64,000 nucleotides of DNA, taken from assembly GCF_000165125.1 (NCBI RefSeq), contig NZ_AEIU01000069.1:1-64000 (forward strand). The letters run 5' to 3'. This document shows, piece after piece, positions 41,354 to 50,001 of this stretch (positions are counted from its first letter, which is position 1; each line of letters starts with the position of its first letter). Below the pieces are notes generated by a model that was given only the letters and a program-made list of their open reading frames with translations, had not been told where the DNA came from and did no database searches. This DNA is from Vibrio caribbeanicus ATCC BAA-2122. GTDB taxonomy: Bacteria > Pseudomonadota > Gammaproteobacteria > Enterobacterales > Vibrionaceae. Both the position numbers and the translations under genes were made by a program.

Positions 41354-41440
41354 GTACGGCGAAATTTAAAATGCGGCAAACCGTTTCACTCTTACTGACG
41401 TATACATAAGACCAGTTACCACAGTAAGAGTGAAAGTATC

Positions 41441-41686
41441 GTGAAAGACGATGATTATTCAAGAATTATTGAAATGGCGTGGGAGGATCGCACTCCCTTT
41501 GAAGCTATTCACACCCAGTTTGGTTTAAGCGAAGCAGACGTTATTCAACTGATGCGCCGGACCTTAAAACCAAGCAGTTTTAAGCTTTGGCGCAAGCGTG
41601 TTGCCGGGCGAGCCACCAAACACTTCTCATTGCGCAGCCCAAATGTGACTCGCGGTTATTGCTCCACTCAATATAAGCATCGCTAA
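41441..41686 (+). CDS. TIGR03643 (DUF2805) family protein
   Basis: Small helical protein of 81 residues of the TIGR03643/DUF2805 type, function unknown. It resembles a helix-turn-helix unit: RIIEMAWEDRTPFEAIHTQFGLSEADVIQLMR, then the conserved LKPSSFKLWRKRVAGRATKH. It starts with GTG at 41441. Its last four bases overlap the convergent EEP-fold gene. Confidence 0.85.
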   Translation: MKDDDYSRIIEMAWEDRTPFEAIHTQFGLSEADVIQLMRRTLKPSSFKLWRKRVAGRATKHFSLRSPNVTRGYCSTQYKHR

Positions 41687-42603
41687 ACTAAAACATTGAC
41701 GGTCAATGCCACAAAAGCGTGGTCACTTGCATACCTGTCTTGTTGTGAGTGCGGATTGATAAGGTGCTTATCAAGCACAATATAATCGGCAATTTCGAGC
41801 ATCGAGCAGGGCCAGTCTGGGTCAAACTCCTGAGAGACCAACAGGTAATCGAGCACATTACCTTTGGCATAATGATAATGTGTCGGCACCCTGCTGTCTG
41901 GCGTACCAAACAGTGACCAACTGTCTTTGAGGTTTAGATCTGTAGTTGTGTGCGCTGGCTCTGTCAAAGAAGCGAGAATATCGCTACTAAGGCTTTGGTT
42001 CATATCGCCCATAAGTACTGTCGGTGTTGGACATTTGGCATATTCGGTCTGCATAAAAGCTCTTAACATAGCCGCTTCCCAACCACGCTGGATTGCAGAT
42101 AACCAGCGCGCGACCAATGGCTCGAGGTCTTCTGTTTCTGTGGGGCGCTGAGATTTAAGGTGGCAAACGTATACCGTCATTTTACCAAGTTTAGGGATTT
42201 CTATGTGAGCACAAATGGGCTTTCGACTGAAGTTTGGTATGTTAAGGTGGTCGTGGTTGGTAAGCTCTGAGACCGCCATACAGCTTATAATGGGGTAGCG
42301 AGAAGCCAGTGCGACCACAGGTTTGGCATAAATATAGTCTTTTTCTACTTCGGGCTCATCGACGGTAGCGAAATAGGGGTAGCCGATTTCAGCCATTAAC
42401 TCGCGAGCACATCCGATACTGAACACTTCTTGAAGGCCAATAATGTCGGCATTAAGCTCTGCTAGTGTGTGCTGGGTCCAACGGCATTTGTCTTGCCATG
42501 CTTGGTTATCGTAAATATTATCAAATTCATAACATGCGTTGGGAGGCGCTAAGAAATTAAATAAGTTTGCACTGGCAAATGTGAGCGTCTTTTCTTTAGG
42601 CAA
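41683..42603 (-). CDS. endonuclease/exonuclease/phosphatase-fold protein
   Basis: EEP-superfamily hydrolase. The fold is shown by LTFASANLFNF, ADIIGLQEVF, the VYVCHLKSQRP stretch, MGDMNQSL and LDYLLVS, and ends SDHAFVAL with the catalytic His. The substrate is unknown. I place the start at a TTG (42603) with AACAGGA upstream, directly before the core fold, giving 306 residues. The frame stays open to 42927, but part of that extension (from about 42639) is an interspersed repeat read as protein (HFAALFSLNSTLWHRSESCI). The original start may therefore have been displaced by the insertion. Confidence 0.75.
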   Translation of the reverse strand: MPKEKTLTFASANLFNFLAPPNACYEFDNIYDNQAWQDKCRWTQHTLAELNADIIGLQEVFSIGCARELMAEIGYPYFATVDEPEVEKDYIYAKPVVALASRYPIISCMAVSELTNHDHLNIPNFSRKPICAHIEIPKLGKMTVYVCHLKSQRPTETEDLEPLVARWLSAIQRGWEAAMLRAFMQTEYAKCPTPTVLMGDMNQSLSSDILASLTEPAHTTTDLNLKDSWSLFGTPDSRVPTHYHYAKGNVLDYLLVSQEFDPDWPCSMLEIADYIVLDKHLINPHSQQDRYASDHAFVALTVNVLV

Positions 42604-42638
42604 AACAGCGTCCTGTTCGATCTTGTTATGGCTAATTT

Positions 42639-42740
42639 TATACCCAAATGACTTCAAAATGCAGGATTCAGAGCGATGCCACAGTGTTGAGTTCAAGGAA
42701 AATAACGCAGCGAAATGGTCGGCTCTTACCAAGTTATGTG
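42639..42740. repeat. Vibrio interspersed repeat, left-half copy
   Basis: TATACCCAAATGACTTCAAA, then ATGCAGGATTCAGAGCGATG, CCACAGTGTTGAGTTCAAGG, AAAATAACGCAGCG and later CTCTTACCAAGTTAT closely match the left half of the 9899 copy. The right half is missing, or only faintly suggested at 42843-42862 (CTTTGAGTTGCTTGGGT). It lies within a frame kept open through the upstream part of the EEP gene. Confidence 0.8.
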
Positions 42741-42947
42741 GTAAACCCCAAAGCACGATTGGGCTTGCTTTCCTTGTCGACCATATCTCGTTACAAAGCT
42801 CAATGATAGTAGCCTGATTTTGGTAACGAATTTCCAAGGGACTTTGAGTTGCTTGGGTCCTTATAAAGTGTACGTCTATTTGCGCAGTTGCGTGCAACCG
42901 CGGTGTAAAAATAACGGTTGCGATCAAAAAAGTGCCAGTGATTGGCG

Positions 42948-44072
42948 CTACATTTGGTAGGTTTTTTCGAGTAGGGTGATGGTGCCTTCTAAATGGAAGT
43001 GAGCAACAAAGGTAGGATTAATTTCTTCTTCATTAATCATATTGTTCGCTATATATACGGCACAGCCTGGACTAAAATCACGCTGCATCAGTTTCTCGGG
43101 ATCATTGTGCGCGATGACATTTTCGATGATAGGGAGTGGGAAACCCCACAAGTGGAGCAAAAAGCCACCGAGTAACTCTGAGCGAGCCTGAAAAATGTAC
43201 TTTTCGAGTTGTGAACTTTCGTTTTGGGTCGCTTGTGCATGAAGGTAGTTTTTCATCAGCTCTGGAGAAACTTTTATTTTCACATATTCACCAATATCAT
43301 GCAGGATACCAACCAAGAAGGTGGTATCTTTCATGTCGTCTTCAACCAGAGAAGAGGCAAGAGTGGCTACACGAAGACTTTGGGTTTGTATTTTTTCAAG
43401 TGGCAACTCGGGTGCATCGTCGGTCATGGCGTATATTTCAAGCATGGCAATAATGTTTGTAACGACATCACTACCCAAGCGTGTGATGGCTTGAGTGATA
43501 TTTTTGACTTCTTTGTGGCCGCGGAAAAGGGCATTGTTTGAAAGGTGAATGATTTTGGCACAGATCGCAGGCTCCTTGCTTATGAGCTTGGCGATGTCCC
43601 CAATCGACGCATGATTATCACTTAATGCTTGTTTTACCTTGAAAAAAAGCTTGGGCTCTACGGGTAGAGAGGTGATTTTCCCAAGTGCATGTTGTATCGC
43701 TTTATTGGGGAAAAGGGCGATAAGGTTTTTAATACGCTCTAGCTCTGAGTTAATGACGTCAGGATCGCAAGGTTTTAGAAACGCTTGATGGGCAAAGAAA
43801 CCACCTTTGATGGCCATAGATGTGTCGTCGTAGCTAGAAAGCGAGGCACGAATTATCGTAGGGTGGCGTTTACTGATCACTCGAAGTAGTTGTGCGCCGT
43901 TTACTTTAGGCATCGACATATCACAAATGACCATGTCTATTGGACGCCTTTTAAGTAATTTGAGGGCATCATACCCATTTTGGACCGTGTAGATTTCATA
44001 GCCAGAGCGAGACAATACGTGATGAAGCTCATCCATAGAATGTTTTTTATCATCAACTAACAACAGTTTCAT
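42948..44072 (-). CDS. response regulator with HDOD domain
   Basis: Two-domain cytoplasmic signalling protein of 374 residues. The receiver domain (1-120) has the acidic pair DD near the start, the phospho-acceptor Asp in MVICDMSMPKVNG (about 51), and the conserved Lys in FLKPCDP (about 98). An HDOD domain (about 140-330) follows, with the HDOD-type VGILHDIGEYVKI. HDOD proteins lack the catalytic activity of HD-GYP proteins and act through protein contacts. The partner kinase is not in this window. GAGGG precedes the ATG. Confidence 0.9.
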   Translation of the reverse strand: MKLLLVDDKKHSMDELHHVLSRSGYEIYTVQNGYDALKLLKRRPIDMVICDMSMPKVNGAQLLRVISKRHPTIIRASLSSYDDTSMAIKGGFFAHQAFLKPCDPDVINSELERIKNLIALFPNKAIQHALGKITSLPVEPKLFFKVKQALSDNHASIGDIAKLISKEPAICAKIIHLSNNALFRGHKEVKNITQAITRLGSDVVTNIIAMLEIYAMTDDAPELPLEKIQTQSLRVATLASSLVEDDMKDTTFLVGILHDIGEYVKIKVSPELMKNYLHAQATQNESSQLEKYIFQARSELLGGFLLHLWGFPLPIIENVIAHNDPEKLMQRDFSPGCAVYIANNMINEEEINPTFVAHFHLEGTITLLEKTYQM

Positions 44073-44266
44073 CGCGTGTCCCTCTCGTTATGATAATAGC
44101 TTCAAATTACCATAAATTCGCTTAAATGGGCATGATTTTTGTCTCATACCCTTGACATACGCATATTGTAGCCTATCGATCATGATTTAGCTCTGCTACT
44201 GAGTTCTTTGTTGTTATCTTAAGCAATAAACGGGACAAAAGATTAGCTGATGAGGGAGTATAATGG

Positions 44267-45496
44267 TCAGGAGGCTTGCTCCAACTCAGATCCGTTTGCT
44301 GGCTTTTCTTCGGTGTTATCAGCCAACACTTCAGCCACGGCGCTGCGTTCCAATTCGCCTTGTAACACCCCATTTTCATCAACGACGGGCAGAGAGTAGT
44401 CACACGACATGGTGTCCACTAAGACTTCTTCAATTGCCGAATCAGGGGAAATTGCCGGGACTTCTTCATAAAACTCTTGGGTAATTTCTTCTTGGGCGGA
44501 CGGTCCTTTGGCTGCATCCATTAACCCCTCTTTGGTGAGAACGCCTTGATATCCCTGTTCAGTAACATGATAGGCATAGCCTTGCTGACACCCTTTCATT
44601 TGCTTGATCGCCTCTTGTATTGTATTGGCCGTGATACGATAGGCGGGTGCGCACATAACGGTTTCAACGGTTAAAGCTCGCGCTCTATTAACATCTTTGA
44701 CAAAGGCTTCAACGTAGTCATCAACAGGATGAAGTAAAATCTCTTCAGGCATACCTTGTTGTATTAACTCCCCATCACGTAAAATGGCGATACGATCACC
44801 CAAGCGCAGTGCTTCATCTAAATCATGGGTAATAAAAATGATGGTTTTGTGCAGTTTTGCTTGTAGCTCAATCAGTTGATCTTGCATTTCACTACGTATC
44901 AGAGGATCTAGGGCGGAGAAGGCTTCGTCCATGAGTAGGATTTCCGCATCCGTACATAGCGCTCTTGCCAGCCCCACTCTTTGCTGCTGACCACCTGAGA
45001 GTTGCGACGGATATTGATTCTCGTACCCTTGTAAGCCGACACTTTCTAACCACTGTATTGCGGTATCGTGTCGTTTATCTTGTTCGACTCCCTGAATTTC
45101 GAGGCCATATGCGACATTGTCAACCACAGTTCGATGTGGCAGCAAACCAAAACGCTGAAAAACCATCGACATCTTTTTACGCCTGAAGGTTTCGAGCTGT
45201 GTTTGGTTAAGCTTCATCACATCGATACCTTCTACTTTTATTTCCCCTTCACTAGGATCAATAAGGCGATTGAAATGGCGAATCAAGGTTGATTTACCTG
45301 AGCCCGATAGCCCCATAATGACAAAAATTTCACCAGCCTGGATTTCTAGGTTGATATTTTTCAGTCCAACGGTATGACCTGTTTTTGTAAGGATTTCCTC
45401 TTTCGTTACTCCGTTTTTAACGTGAGAGAGCACCGATGCCGGATTTTGGCCAAATACTTTATATAGGTTTTTGATTTGGATAAGTGGTTCAGTCAT
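44267..45496 (-). CDS. proV: glycine betaine/proline ABC transporter ATPase (ProV-like)
   Basis: ATP-binding subunit of 409 residues. It has Walker A GLSGSGKST (about 61), the signature SGGQQQRVGLARAL, Walker B ILLMDEAFSALD and the H-loop THD. Two CBS domains form the carboxy third, the osmosensing regulatory module of ProV/OpuA ATPases. The start overlaps the end of proW by eight bases. Gene order proX-proW-proV differs from the E. coli order proV-proW-proX. Confidence 0.93.
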   Translation of the reverse strand: MTEPLIQIKNLYKVFGQNPASVLSHVKNGVTKEEILTKTGHTVGLKNINLEIQAGEIFVIMGLSGSGKSTLIRHFNRLIDPSEGEIKVEGIDVMKLNQTQLETFRRKKMSMVFQRFGLLPHRTVVDNVAYGLEIQGVEQDKRHDTAIQWLESVGLQGYENQYPSQLSGGQQQRVGLARALCTDAEILLMDEAFSALDPLIRSEMQDQLIELQAKLHKTIIFITHDLDEALRLGDRIAILRDGELIQQGMPEEILLHPVDDYVEAFVKDVNRARALTVETVMCAPAYRITANTIQEAIKQMKGCQQGYAYHVTEQGYQGVLTKEGLMDAAKGPSAQEEITQEFYEEVPAISPDSAIEEVLVDTMSCDYSLPVVDENGVLQGELERSAVAEVLADNTEEKPANGSELEQAS

Positions 45497-46388
45497 GCTT
45501 GAGGTTTCCTAAATGGGCTTGAGTTCGTTTGGCGTATGCTTGTGAGGCGCGATCAAATAAAATTGCCAGAGCCACGATGGCAAAACCATTGAGCAAACCA
45601 AGTGTAAAGTATTGATTAGTAATGGATTTTAAAACAGGTTGACCTAGACCTTTGACACCTATCATAGACGCGATAACAACCATAGAAAGTGCCATCATAA
45701 TGGTTTGGTTAATTCCTGCCATGATAGTGGGCATAGCAAGTGGCAGTTGCACACCAATTAACCGCTGTTTTGCGCTAGCGCCAAAGGCCGTTGCTGCTTC
45801 CAATACTTCCTTGTCGACTAATCTGATCCCCAAATTAGTCAGGCGGATCACCGGAGGAATAGCATAGATAACGACAGCAATGAGTCCCGGTATTTTACCA
45901 ATGCCAAGCAACATAACCACGGGAATGAGGTAGACGAAAGCAGGCATGGTCTGCATGACATCCAGTAGTGGCGTCACCACTGATTGAACTCGATTGGATC
46001 GCGCCATAGCAATCCCTATCGGTATGCCCAAAATGATAGAGAGTAAGGTGCAGACGGTAATAATGCTTAGTGTGCGCATTGTGTCTTCCCACATCCCAAA
46101 GTAACCAATTAAGAGCAGCGATATGAAGCAACCCATTGACAGCTTCCATGACCGGCTTGCTAGATAGACTAGGCTTGTGCATATAGCGAGTATAATGAAC
46201 CAAGGCGTGCTGATTAAAAGTTTCTCAAACCAAACTAAAAAGCTCAGTAGTGGGTCAAAGAAAGATTCTATTAGGTCACCGTATTCTCGCGAAAAATCAC
46301 GGTAAGCACCATCGAGTGACTTGCGGATTGCTCTAAGATCAGAGCGTTCCATTTCGGGAAAGCTGGTCAACCAGCTACTTGTTGACAT
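45489..46388 (-). CDS. proW: glycine betaine/proline ABC transporter permease (ProW-like)
   Basis: Inner-membrane permease of 299 residues with an amino-terminal cytoplasmic or periplasmic extension and about seven helices. It has the binding-protein-dependent transport signature (EAATAFGASAKQRLIGVQLPLAMPTIMAG), which contacts ProV. It is shorter than E. coli ProW owing to a reduced amino terminus. AAGGAA precedes the ATG. It is middle gene of the osmoprotectant operon. Confidence 0.93.
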   Translation of the reverse strand: MSTSSWLTSFPEMERSDLRAIRKSLDGAYRDFSREYGDLIESFFDPLLSFLVWFEKLLISTPWFIILAICTSLVYLASRSWKLSMGCFISLLLIGYFGMWEDTMRTLSIITVCTLLSIILGIPIGIAMARSNRVQSVVTPLLDVMQTMPAFVYLIPVVMLLGIGKIPGLIAVVIYAIPPVIRLTNLGIRLVDKEVLEAATAFGASAKQRLIGVQLPLAMPTIMAGINQTIMMALSMVVIASMIGVKGLGQPVLKSITNQYFTLGLLNGFAIVALAILFDRASQAYAKRTQAHLGNLKHD

Positions 46389-46474
46389 GGTAATATTCCT
46401 TCTTCTCTGCTGCTGCCATGGAAGACAGCAGCAAAGTACTACATTTTATTATAGTGTTTTCTGTTGAGATCGAT

Positions 46475-47464
46475 TCAAAGTGCTTGTTTTACTTTTTTGG
46501 CAACATCTTGTGGAACCCAAGCCTGCCAAATTTTTGGGTAGCTCTCCAGGAAGTAAAACATTGCTTCCTCTCCATCCGCTTGGTTATCCTCCATCCAAGC
46601 CAAGATTTGATTCATATTATTGTTTGTGAATCCTCTCTTCGTGAAGTATTCGTAGGCTTTAGGTGCCCGTTTGGCAAATTCTTCGGTCGTTATAGTGTGC
46701 ACCGGAGAAGGCGGGTACATGGTTGGTTTGGGTGCTTCACAGTCAGTTTGTGTAGTGCAGGAGACAAATTCTTTTTCATCTACGCCACTACCAAAATCAA
46801 CTTTGACCATATCGTATTTGCCGAGAACAGCGGTGGGTGACCAATAGTAGCCAAACCATGCCTCACCGCGTTCATAGGCTTTGGCAATTGAGCCAGACAA
46901 CCCTGCACTTGAACCGGGATCGACAATCGTAAAACCAGATTTATTTAAATGCATGGCTTTGAAAAGATTGCCTGCACTTATTTGACAATTCCACCCAGCA
47001 GGACAGGTATAAAAAGCAGATTGTTCAGGATCCTCAGGATGTTCAAATAGCTTAGCGTGTTTTTTTATCCCTTCTATTGTGGCGAGGTCGGGATACTTTT
47101 TGACCAAATACGCAGGAACCCAAAATCCTTCCTCACCGCCATCGAGTAGAGACTTACCCGCATAGCGAAGCCGCTTTTCTTGAACCCCTTTATCTAGCGC
47201 TGTTTTAAGGCTATTGCTCCACAATTCCGGCGCGATATCGGGCTGGCCTTTTTCTATCATGGAAGTTCCGGTTGGCATTGTATCTCCGGGGATGAGTTCA
47301 GCGTCACAGCCGTATCCATGTTTGAGAATAAAGCGATCGACATTGGCAATTAAGGTGGCGGAGTTCCAGTTCATATCCGCAATGGTGACTTTTCCACAGC
47401 TTGCAGCTTGAGCCTGAATGGTGAACAAAACTAGGCTCAACACGAGGGCCATTTGAGGTTTCAT
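46475..47464 (-). CDS. proX: glycine betaine/proline substrate-binding protein (ProX-like)
   Basis: Periplasmic binding protein of 329 residues with a signal peptide ending QAQAA. OpuAC/ProX-type stretches include VTIADMNWNSATLIANV, GDTMPTGTSMIEKGQPDI and EAWFGYYWSPTAVLGKYD. The Trp and Tyr residues in these probably form the cage for a quaternary ammonium group. The two Cys pairs (YTCPAGWNC and SCTTQTDC) resemble E. coli ProX disulfides. It is first gene of the operon, 86 bases before proW, with AAGGAA at the start. Control by osmolarity is likely but no site is visible. Confidence 0.92.
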   Translation of the reverse strand: MKPQMALVLSLVLFTIQAQAASCGKVTIADMNWNSATLIANVDRFILKHGYGCDAELIPGDTMPTGTSMIEKGQPDIAPELWSNSLKTALDKGVQEKRLRYAGKSLLDGGEEGFWVPAYLVKKYPDLATIEGIKKHAKLFEHPEDPEQSAFYTCPAGWNCQISAGNLFKAMHLNKSGFTIVDPGSSAGLSGSIAKAYERGEAWFGYYWSPTAVLGKYDMVKVDFGSGVDEKEFVSCTTQTDCEAPKPTMYPPSPVHTITTEEFAKRAPKAYEYFTKRGFTNNNMNQILAWMEDNQADGEEAMFYFLESYPKIWQAWVPQDVAKKVKQAL

Positions 47465-47693
47465 TTTAATTTCCTTTTTAATGAATACCTTATCAAAATA
47501 GTGAATTAATGATTAGAGTTCAAATTAATAATTCAGTAATTGGAGCTAGCTCAATCACTTCTTTAGCACAATATAAGCCTTTAAAGTCTAATTTTGATCA
47601 ATTTGTGAGCTTAATTTAGTGTTTCATTTTTATTAAGCTTTGATTAAAGTTTCGAGTACGAATTATTAGTGAACAGGCTTTTTATCATGGTGA

Positions 47694-49445
47694 TCAGTGG
47701 TTTGACCATACATTAGTAATATCAGGCCAGCCCCAGTTTGTGAGTTCGACGTCCTCTAATACTCCCTGAAATCGGAGAGTCAGCCGATGGTGAAAAAGTG
47801 GGATAAGCCAGTCCTGATGTACCAGTACCGAAGCAATAGGTTCAATCCTATCTAAGTATTGATTCAGTGGTATAGTTGCGCGTAAGGCATCAAGTTGCTC
47901 TTTTAACCAAATGGTAGCGGGCAGACCAATACCATGGTGTATTACCGGATTATGGTACAAACCTGAAAATGCAGAGGCATGTCGATTGTCATCTAGATTC
48001 AGGTTGTTGATGATCAGTGTTTCTTGCAGTTGGTTGGTTTGTGCAAGATGATTAAGTTCGCGATAACTGTAGGTGTTGATCGTGACATTGATGCCCTGTC
48101 GCTCAAGCAGTTGTTGGATTACAAACGTACAACTTTTCATTGGAGCGTAGTCATAAATTGCGATGCTGATAGATTCAGGTACTGTGACTTCAGGTGAAGT
48201 AGGGCGAGTTATTGGTTTCCACATTGGTAATAGACTTCGTGCGATCTCACAACCAAACAATAAGCCTTCATGTTCAAGACCGCGATAAATTGCTTGGGGA
48301 GTTAAGTAGCCAGAAAGGTATCGGCGTTGATCCGCTGTCAATGGGAGCTGCGCTCTTTGATTGAAGAGAATGTACATACTGCCTTCCTCAATACGTGTCT
48401 GATTGACATTGTGATCGATATGCTGACTGACGGCATGAGAAACATAGTACTTTTCGTTATGTGGCTTTCGGTCGCTACGTCTATCGAATGATCGCTGATT
48501 TGTTTTTAATTCTTGCTCATCTAGCGGCCAAATGGTGACTTGATCGGTGAGTGCTCTACACGCATAAAAATGGTCGAAGGCTTGTAAACAGAGCTTACTT
48601 TCGGAATGTTCTGTAACTTGAAAAGGTCCACTGCCGACAATGTGTTTGTTGCTTGAATCATTGACTTGAGAGGGCGGCTGAATGGCATACTTTACCCCAG
48701 ATAGGAGACCGCCGAACCCTCTGTCGGCCCCAGTGAGCTTGAAGATCACCTTATTATTTGTTGGTGAATGGATCGAAGCAACATGCTTTAGCTCGTTTTT
48801 GTAATGATCGAGTGTGATTAACTTATTGAATAGTTTTGTTATGCTGGGTCCGTCTATGGGGGTACCGTTATGAAAGGTTAACCCGGGACGTAAATAAAAA
48901 ATCCATGTAAATGCCATGGAGTCGTACTGCCAGTGATGTGCAAGTTGTGGTTCCAGCTCGCCCTGATGTGTACTTTTGACCAAACAGCAGTAGAGCTGGC
49001 GAATGAAATAACGTTCACTCGCACGTTGAAGGTGGTGTGGTACTAACCTCTCAAATGGCCTTTTATAGGTTAATTGGATGTGCAGTAAACCTTCACGAAG
49101 TGATGCACCTGAAGTGGTTTGCAACAAGCGTCCAAATGTCATTTGATCTTGTTCTAATATCGTCAACGCTTGTTGGTATTTTCCGGCTAAAATTCGTTTG
49201 CTCGCGAGCAGCTCTTTGAGTTCGCTAAGGTGATGATTGAGCACTAATGTCGAGCGTCGGCTGCGGCCAACTTTAGGGGTCCAGTTTAACCAATCCAGCA
49301 CTTGCATTTGTTTTAGTAGGTTCCTCGCATGTCTTGGGCTGGTGCACATTATATCTGCCAGGTCAGGAAGCGCAGTTTTTAGCTCTATGCCAATGCCGAG
49401 TACTGCAAGACGCTGATAGTAGCGAACGAGATTAAGATCAGACAA
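47694..49445 (-). CDS. SgrR-like transcriptional regulator
   Basis: 583-residue protein in the SgrR family: an amino-terminal winged-helix domain (about 1-110, MCTSPRHARNLLKQMQVLDWL) fused to a solute-binding-protein type 5 domain (LTFHNGTPIDGPSITKLFNKL; VGSGPFQV). In E. coli SgrR senses sugar-phosphate stress and drives the sRNA SgrS. No SgrS-like RNA is recognised here, but the interval upstream is hairpin-rich. It uses a TTG start at 49445 with AGGTAGA upstream. The target is unknown; the osmoprotectant operon 230 bases downstream and the divergent aldehyde dehydrogenase are candidates. Confidence 0.85.
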   Translation of the reverse strand: MSDLNLVRYYQRLAVLGIGIELKTALPDLADIMCTSPRHARNLLKQMQVLDWLNWTPKVGRSRRSTLVLNHHLSELKELLASKRILAGKYQQALTILEQDQMTFGRLLQTTSGASLREGLLHIQLTYKRPFERLVPHHLQRASERYFIRQLYCCLVKSTHQGELEPQLAHHWQYDSMAFTWIFYLRPGLTFHNGTPIDGPSITKLFNKLITLDHYKNELKHVASIHSPTNNKVIFKLTGADRGFGGLLSGVKYAIQPPSQVNDSSNKHIVGSGPFQVTEHSESKLCLQAFDHFYACRALTDQVTIWPLDEQELKTNQRSFDRRSDRKPHNEKYYVSHAVSQHIDHNVNQTRIEEGSMYILFNQRAQLPLTADQRRYLSGYLTPQAIYRGLEHEGLLFGCEIARSLLPMWKPITRPTSPEVTVPESISIAIYDYAPMKSCTFVIQQLLERQGINVTINTYSYRELNHLAQTNQLQETLIINNLNLDDNRHASAFSGLYHNPVIHHGIGLPATIWLKEQLDALRATIPLNQYLDRIEPIASVLVHQDWLIPLFHHRLTLRFQGVLEDVELTNWGWPDITNVWSNH

Positions 49446-49588
49446 GTTATTCTACCTATAAAACTAGAAATGAGATTTTATTTTACTTCCTATTTTATCA
49501 GGAAATAAGGCAAAAACCCGTTTTTATAGCTGATTCAAACTTATTGAGGAAATAAAATAAAAAAATATGTCGGTTTTTGTTTTCCTTA

Positions 49589-49714
49589 TTAAGGGGCACA
49601 ATAATTTGGTGGGTTTTCACTCACCAGTGCCAGCATACATGCTCCTGACCCCCAAGAACCGTAAGCTGGCGCTGCCTTTTGGTCAGTCTGTTGTTTTAAA
49701 ACAGACTGTTTCAT
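49589..49714 (-). CDS. possible 41-aa small protein or leader peptide
   Basis: Frame MKQSVLKQQTDQKAAPAYGS continuing to a Cys-, Gly- and Pro-containing end (NPPNYCAP). It lies on the same strand as the SgrR-like gene, whose start is 143 bases further on. There is no good ribosome binding site (ACGGATA only), and it overlaps strong inverted repeats, so the open frame may be incidental to an RNA structure. Confidence 0.25.
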   Translation of the reverse strand: MKQSVLKQQTDQKAAPAYGSWGSGACMLALVSENPPNYCAP

Positions 49715-49886
49715 TATCCGTACCGTATAAATGGTATATAAAATGACACTACGTATCAGGGTTGTGCAATACGGAGCTTGTATTACCTTCCCCAAACTAT
49801 AGAGTTTGTTATTCCGGAACAAAGGCCGATTCAGGGTTTGCTAAACGATAGGGGCCTCTAGAGCATTGACAGCAAAAGAGTCAATG
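49608..49886. other. candidate structured RNA region (seven inverted repeats)
   Basis: Successive inverted repeats: GGTGGG/CTCACC (49608-49625), GCCAGC/GCTGGC (49629-49670), CAGTCTGTT/AACAGACTG (49684-49708), AATAC/GTATT (49768-49784), CAAACT-ATAG-AGTTTG (49793-49808), AGGCC/GGCCT enclosing GTTT-GCT-AAAC (49823-49857), and CATTGAC/GTCAATG (49864-49886). No known RNA family is recognised and the transcribed strand is undetermined. Confidence 0.4.
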
Positions 49887-50001
49887 AGGCTAATAAACAA
49901 GGTACTCTGATTACATTCTAATTCTGTGTCGTGTGTACGGGACTTCAGCTCGACTTAGTTTTAACATAGGACCAAGGCACTATGGTAACGTAGGAAATAA
50001 A

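Larger units (their letters stand above)
49446..50001. other. hairpin-rich non-coding interval
   Basis: Spacer between the SgrR-like gene (minus) and the aldehyde dehydrogenase (plus). Its first 140 bases are AT-rich. From about 49608 to 49886 it holds a run of inverted repeats and is less AT-rich than other spacers. A TTGACA (49866) and TAATAA (49891) 19 bases apart could be a weak promoter for the plus-strand gene. Confidence 0.5.

Noticed and set aside
42843-42866. Possible right end of the interspersed repeat upstream of the EEP gene
   Set aside because: CTTTGAGTTGCTTGGGT resembles the end, but the conserved AACCTAGCA flank is missing, so the copy is treated as a left half.
44151-44185. 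TTGACA-16-TATCGA promoter-like pair between proV and the HDOD gene on the plus strand
   Set aside because: No plus-strand gene follows; the downstream frames are antisense to proV.
49589-49714. The 41-codon frame as SgrT
   Set aside because: Sequence does not resemble SgrT, and the frame is on the same strand as the regulator rather than divergent.
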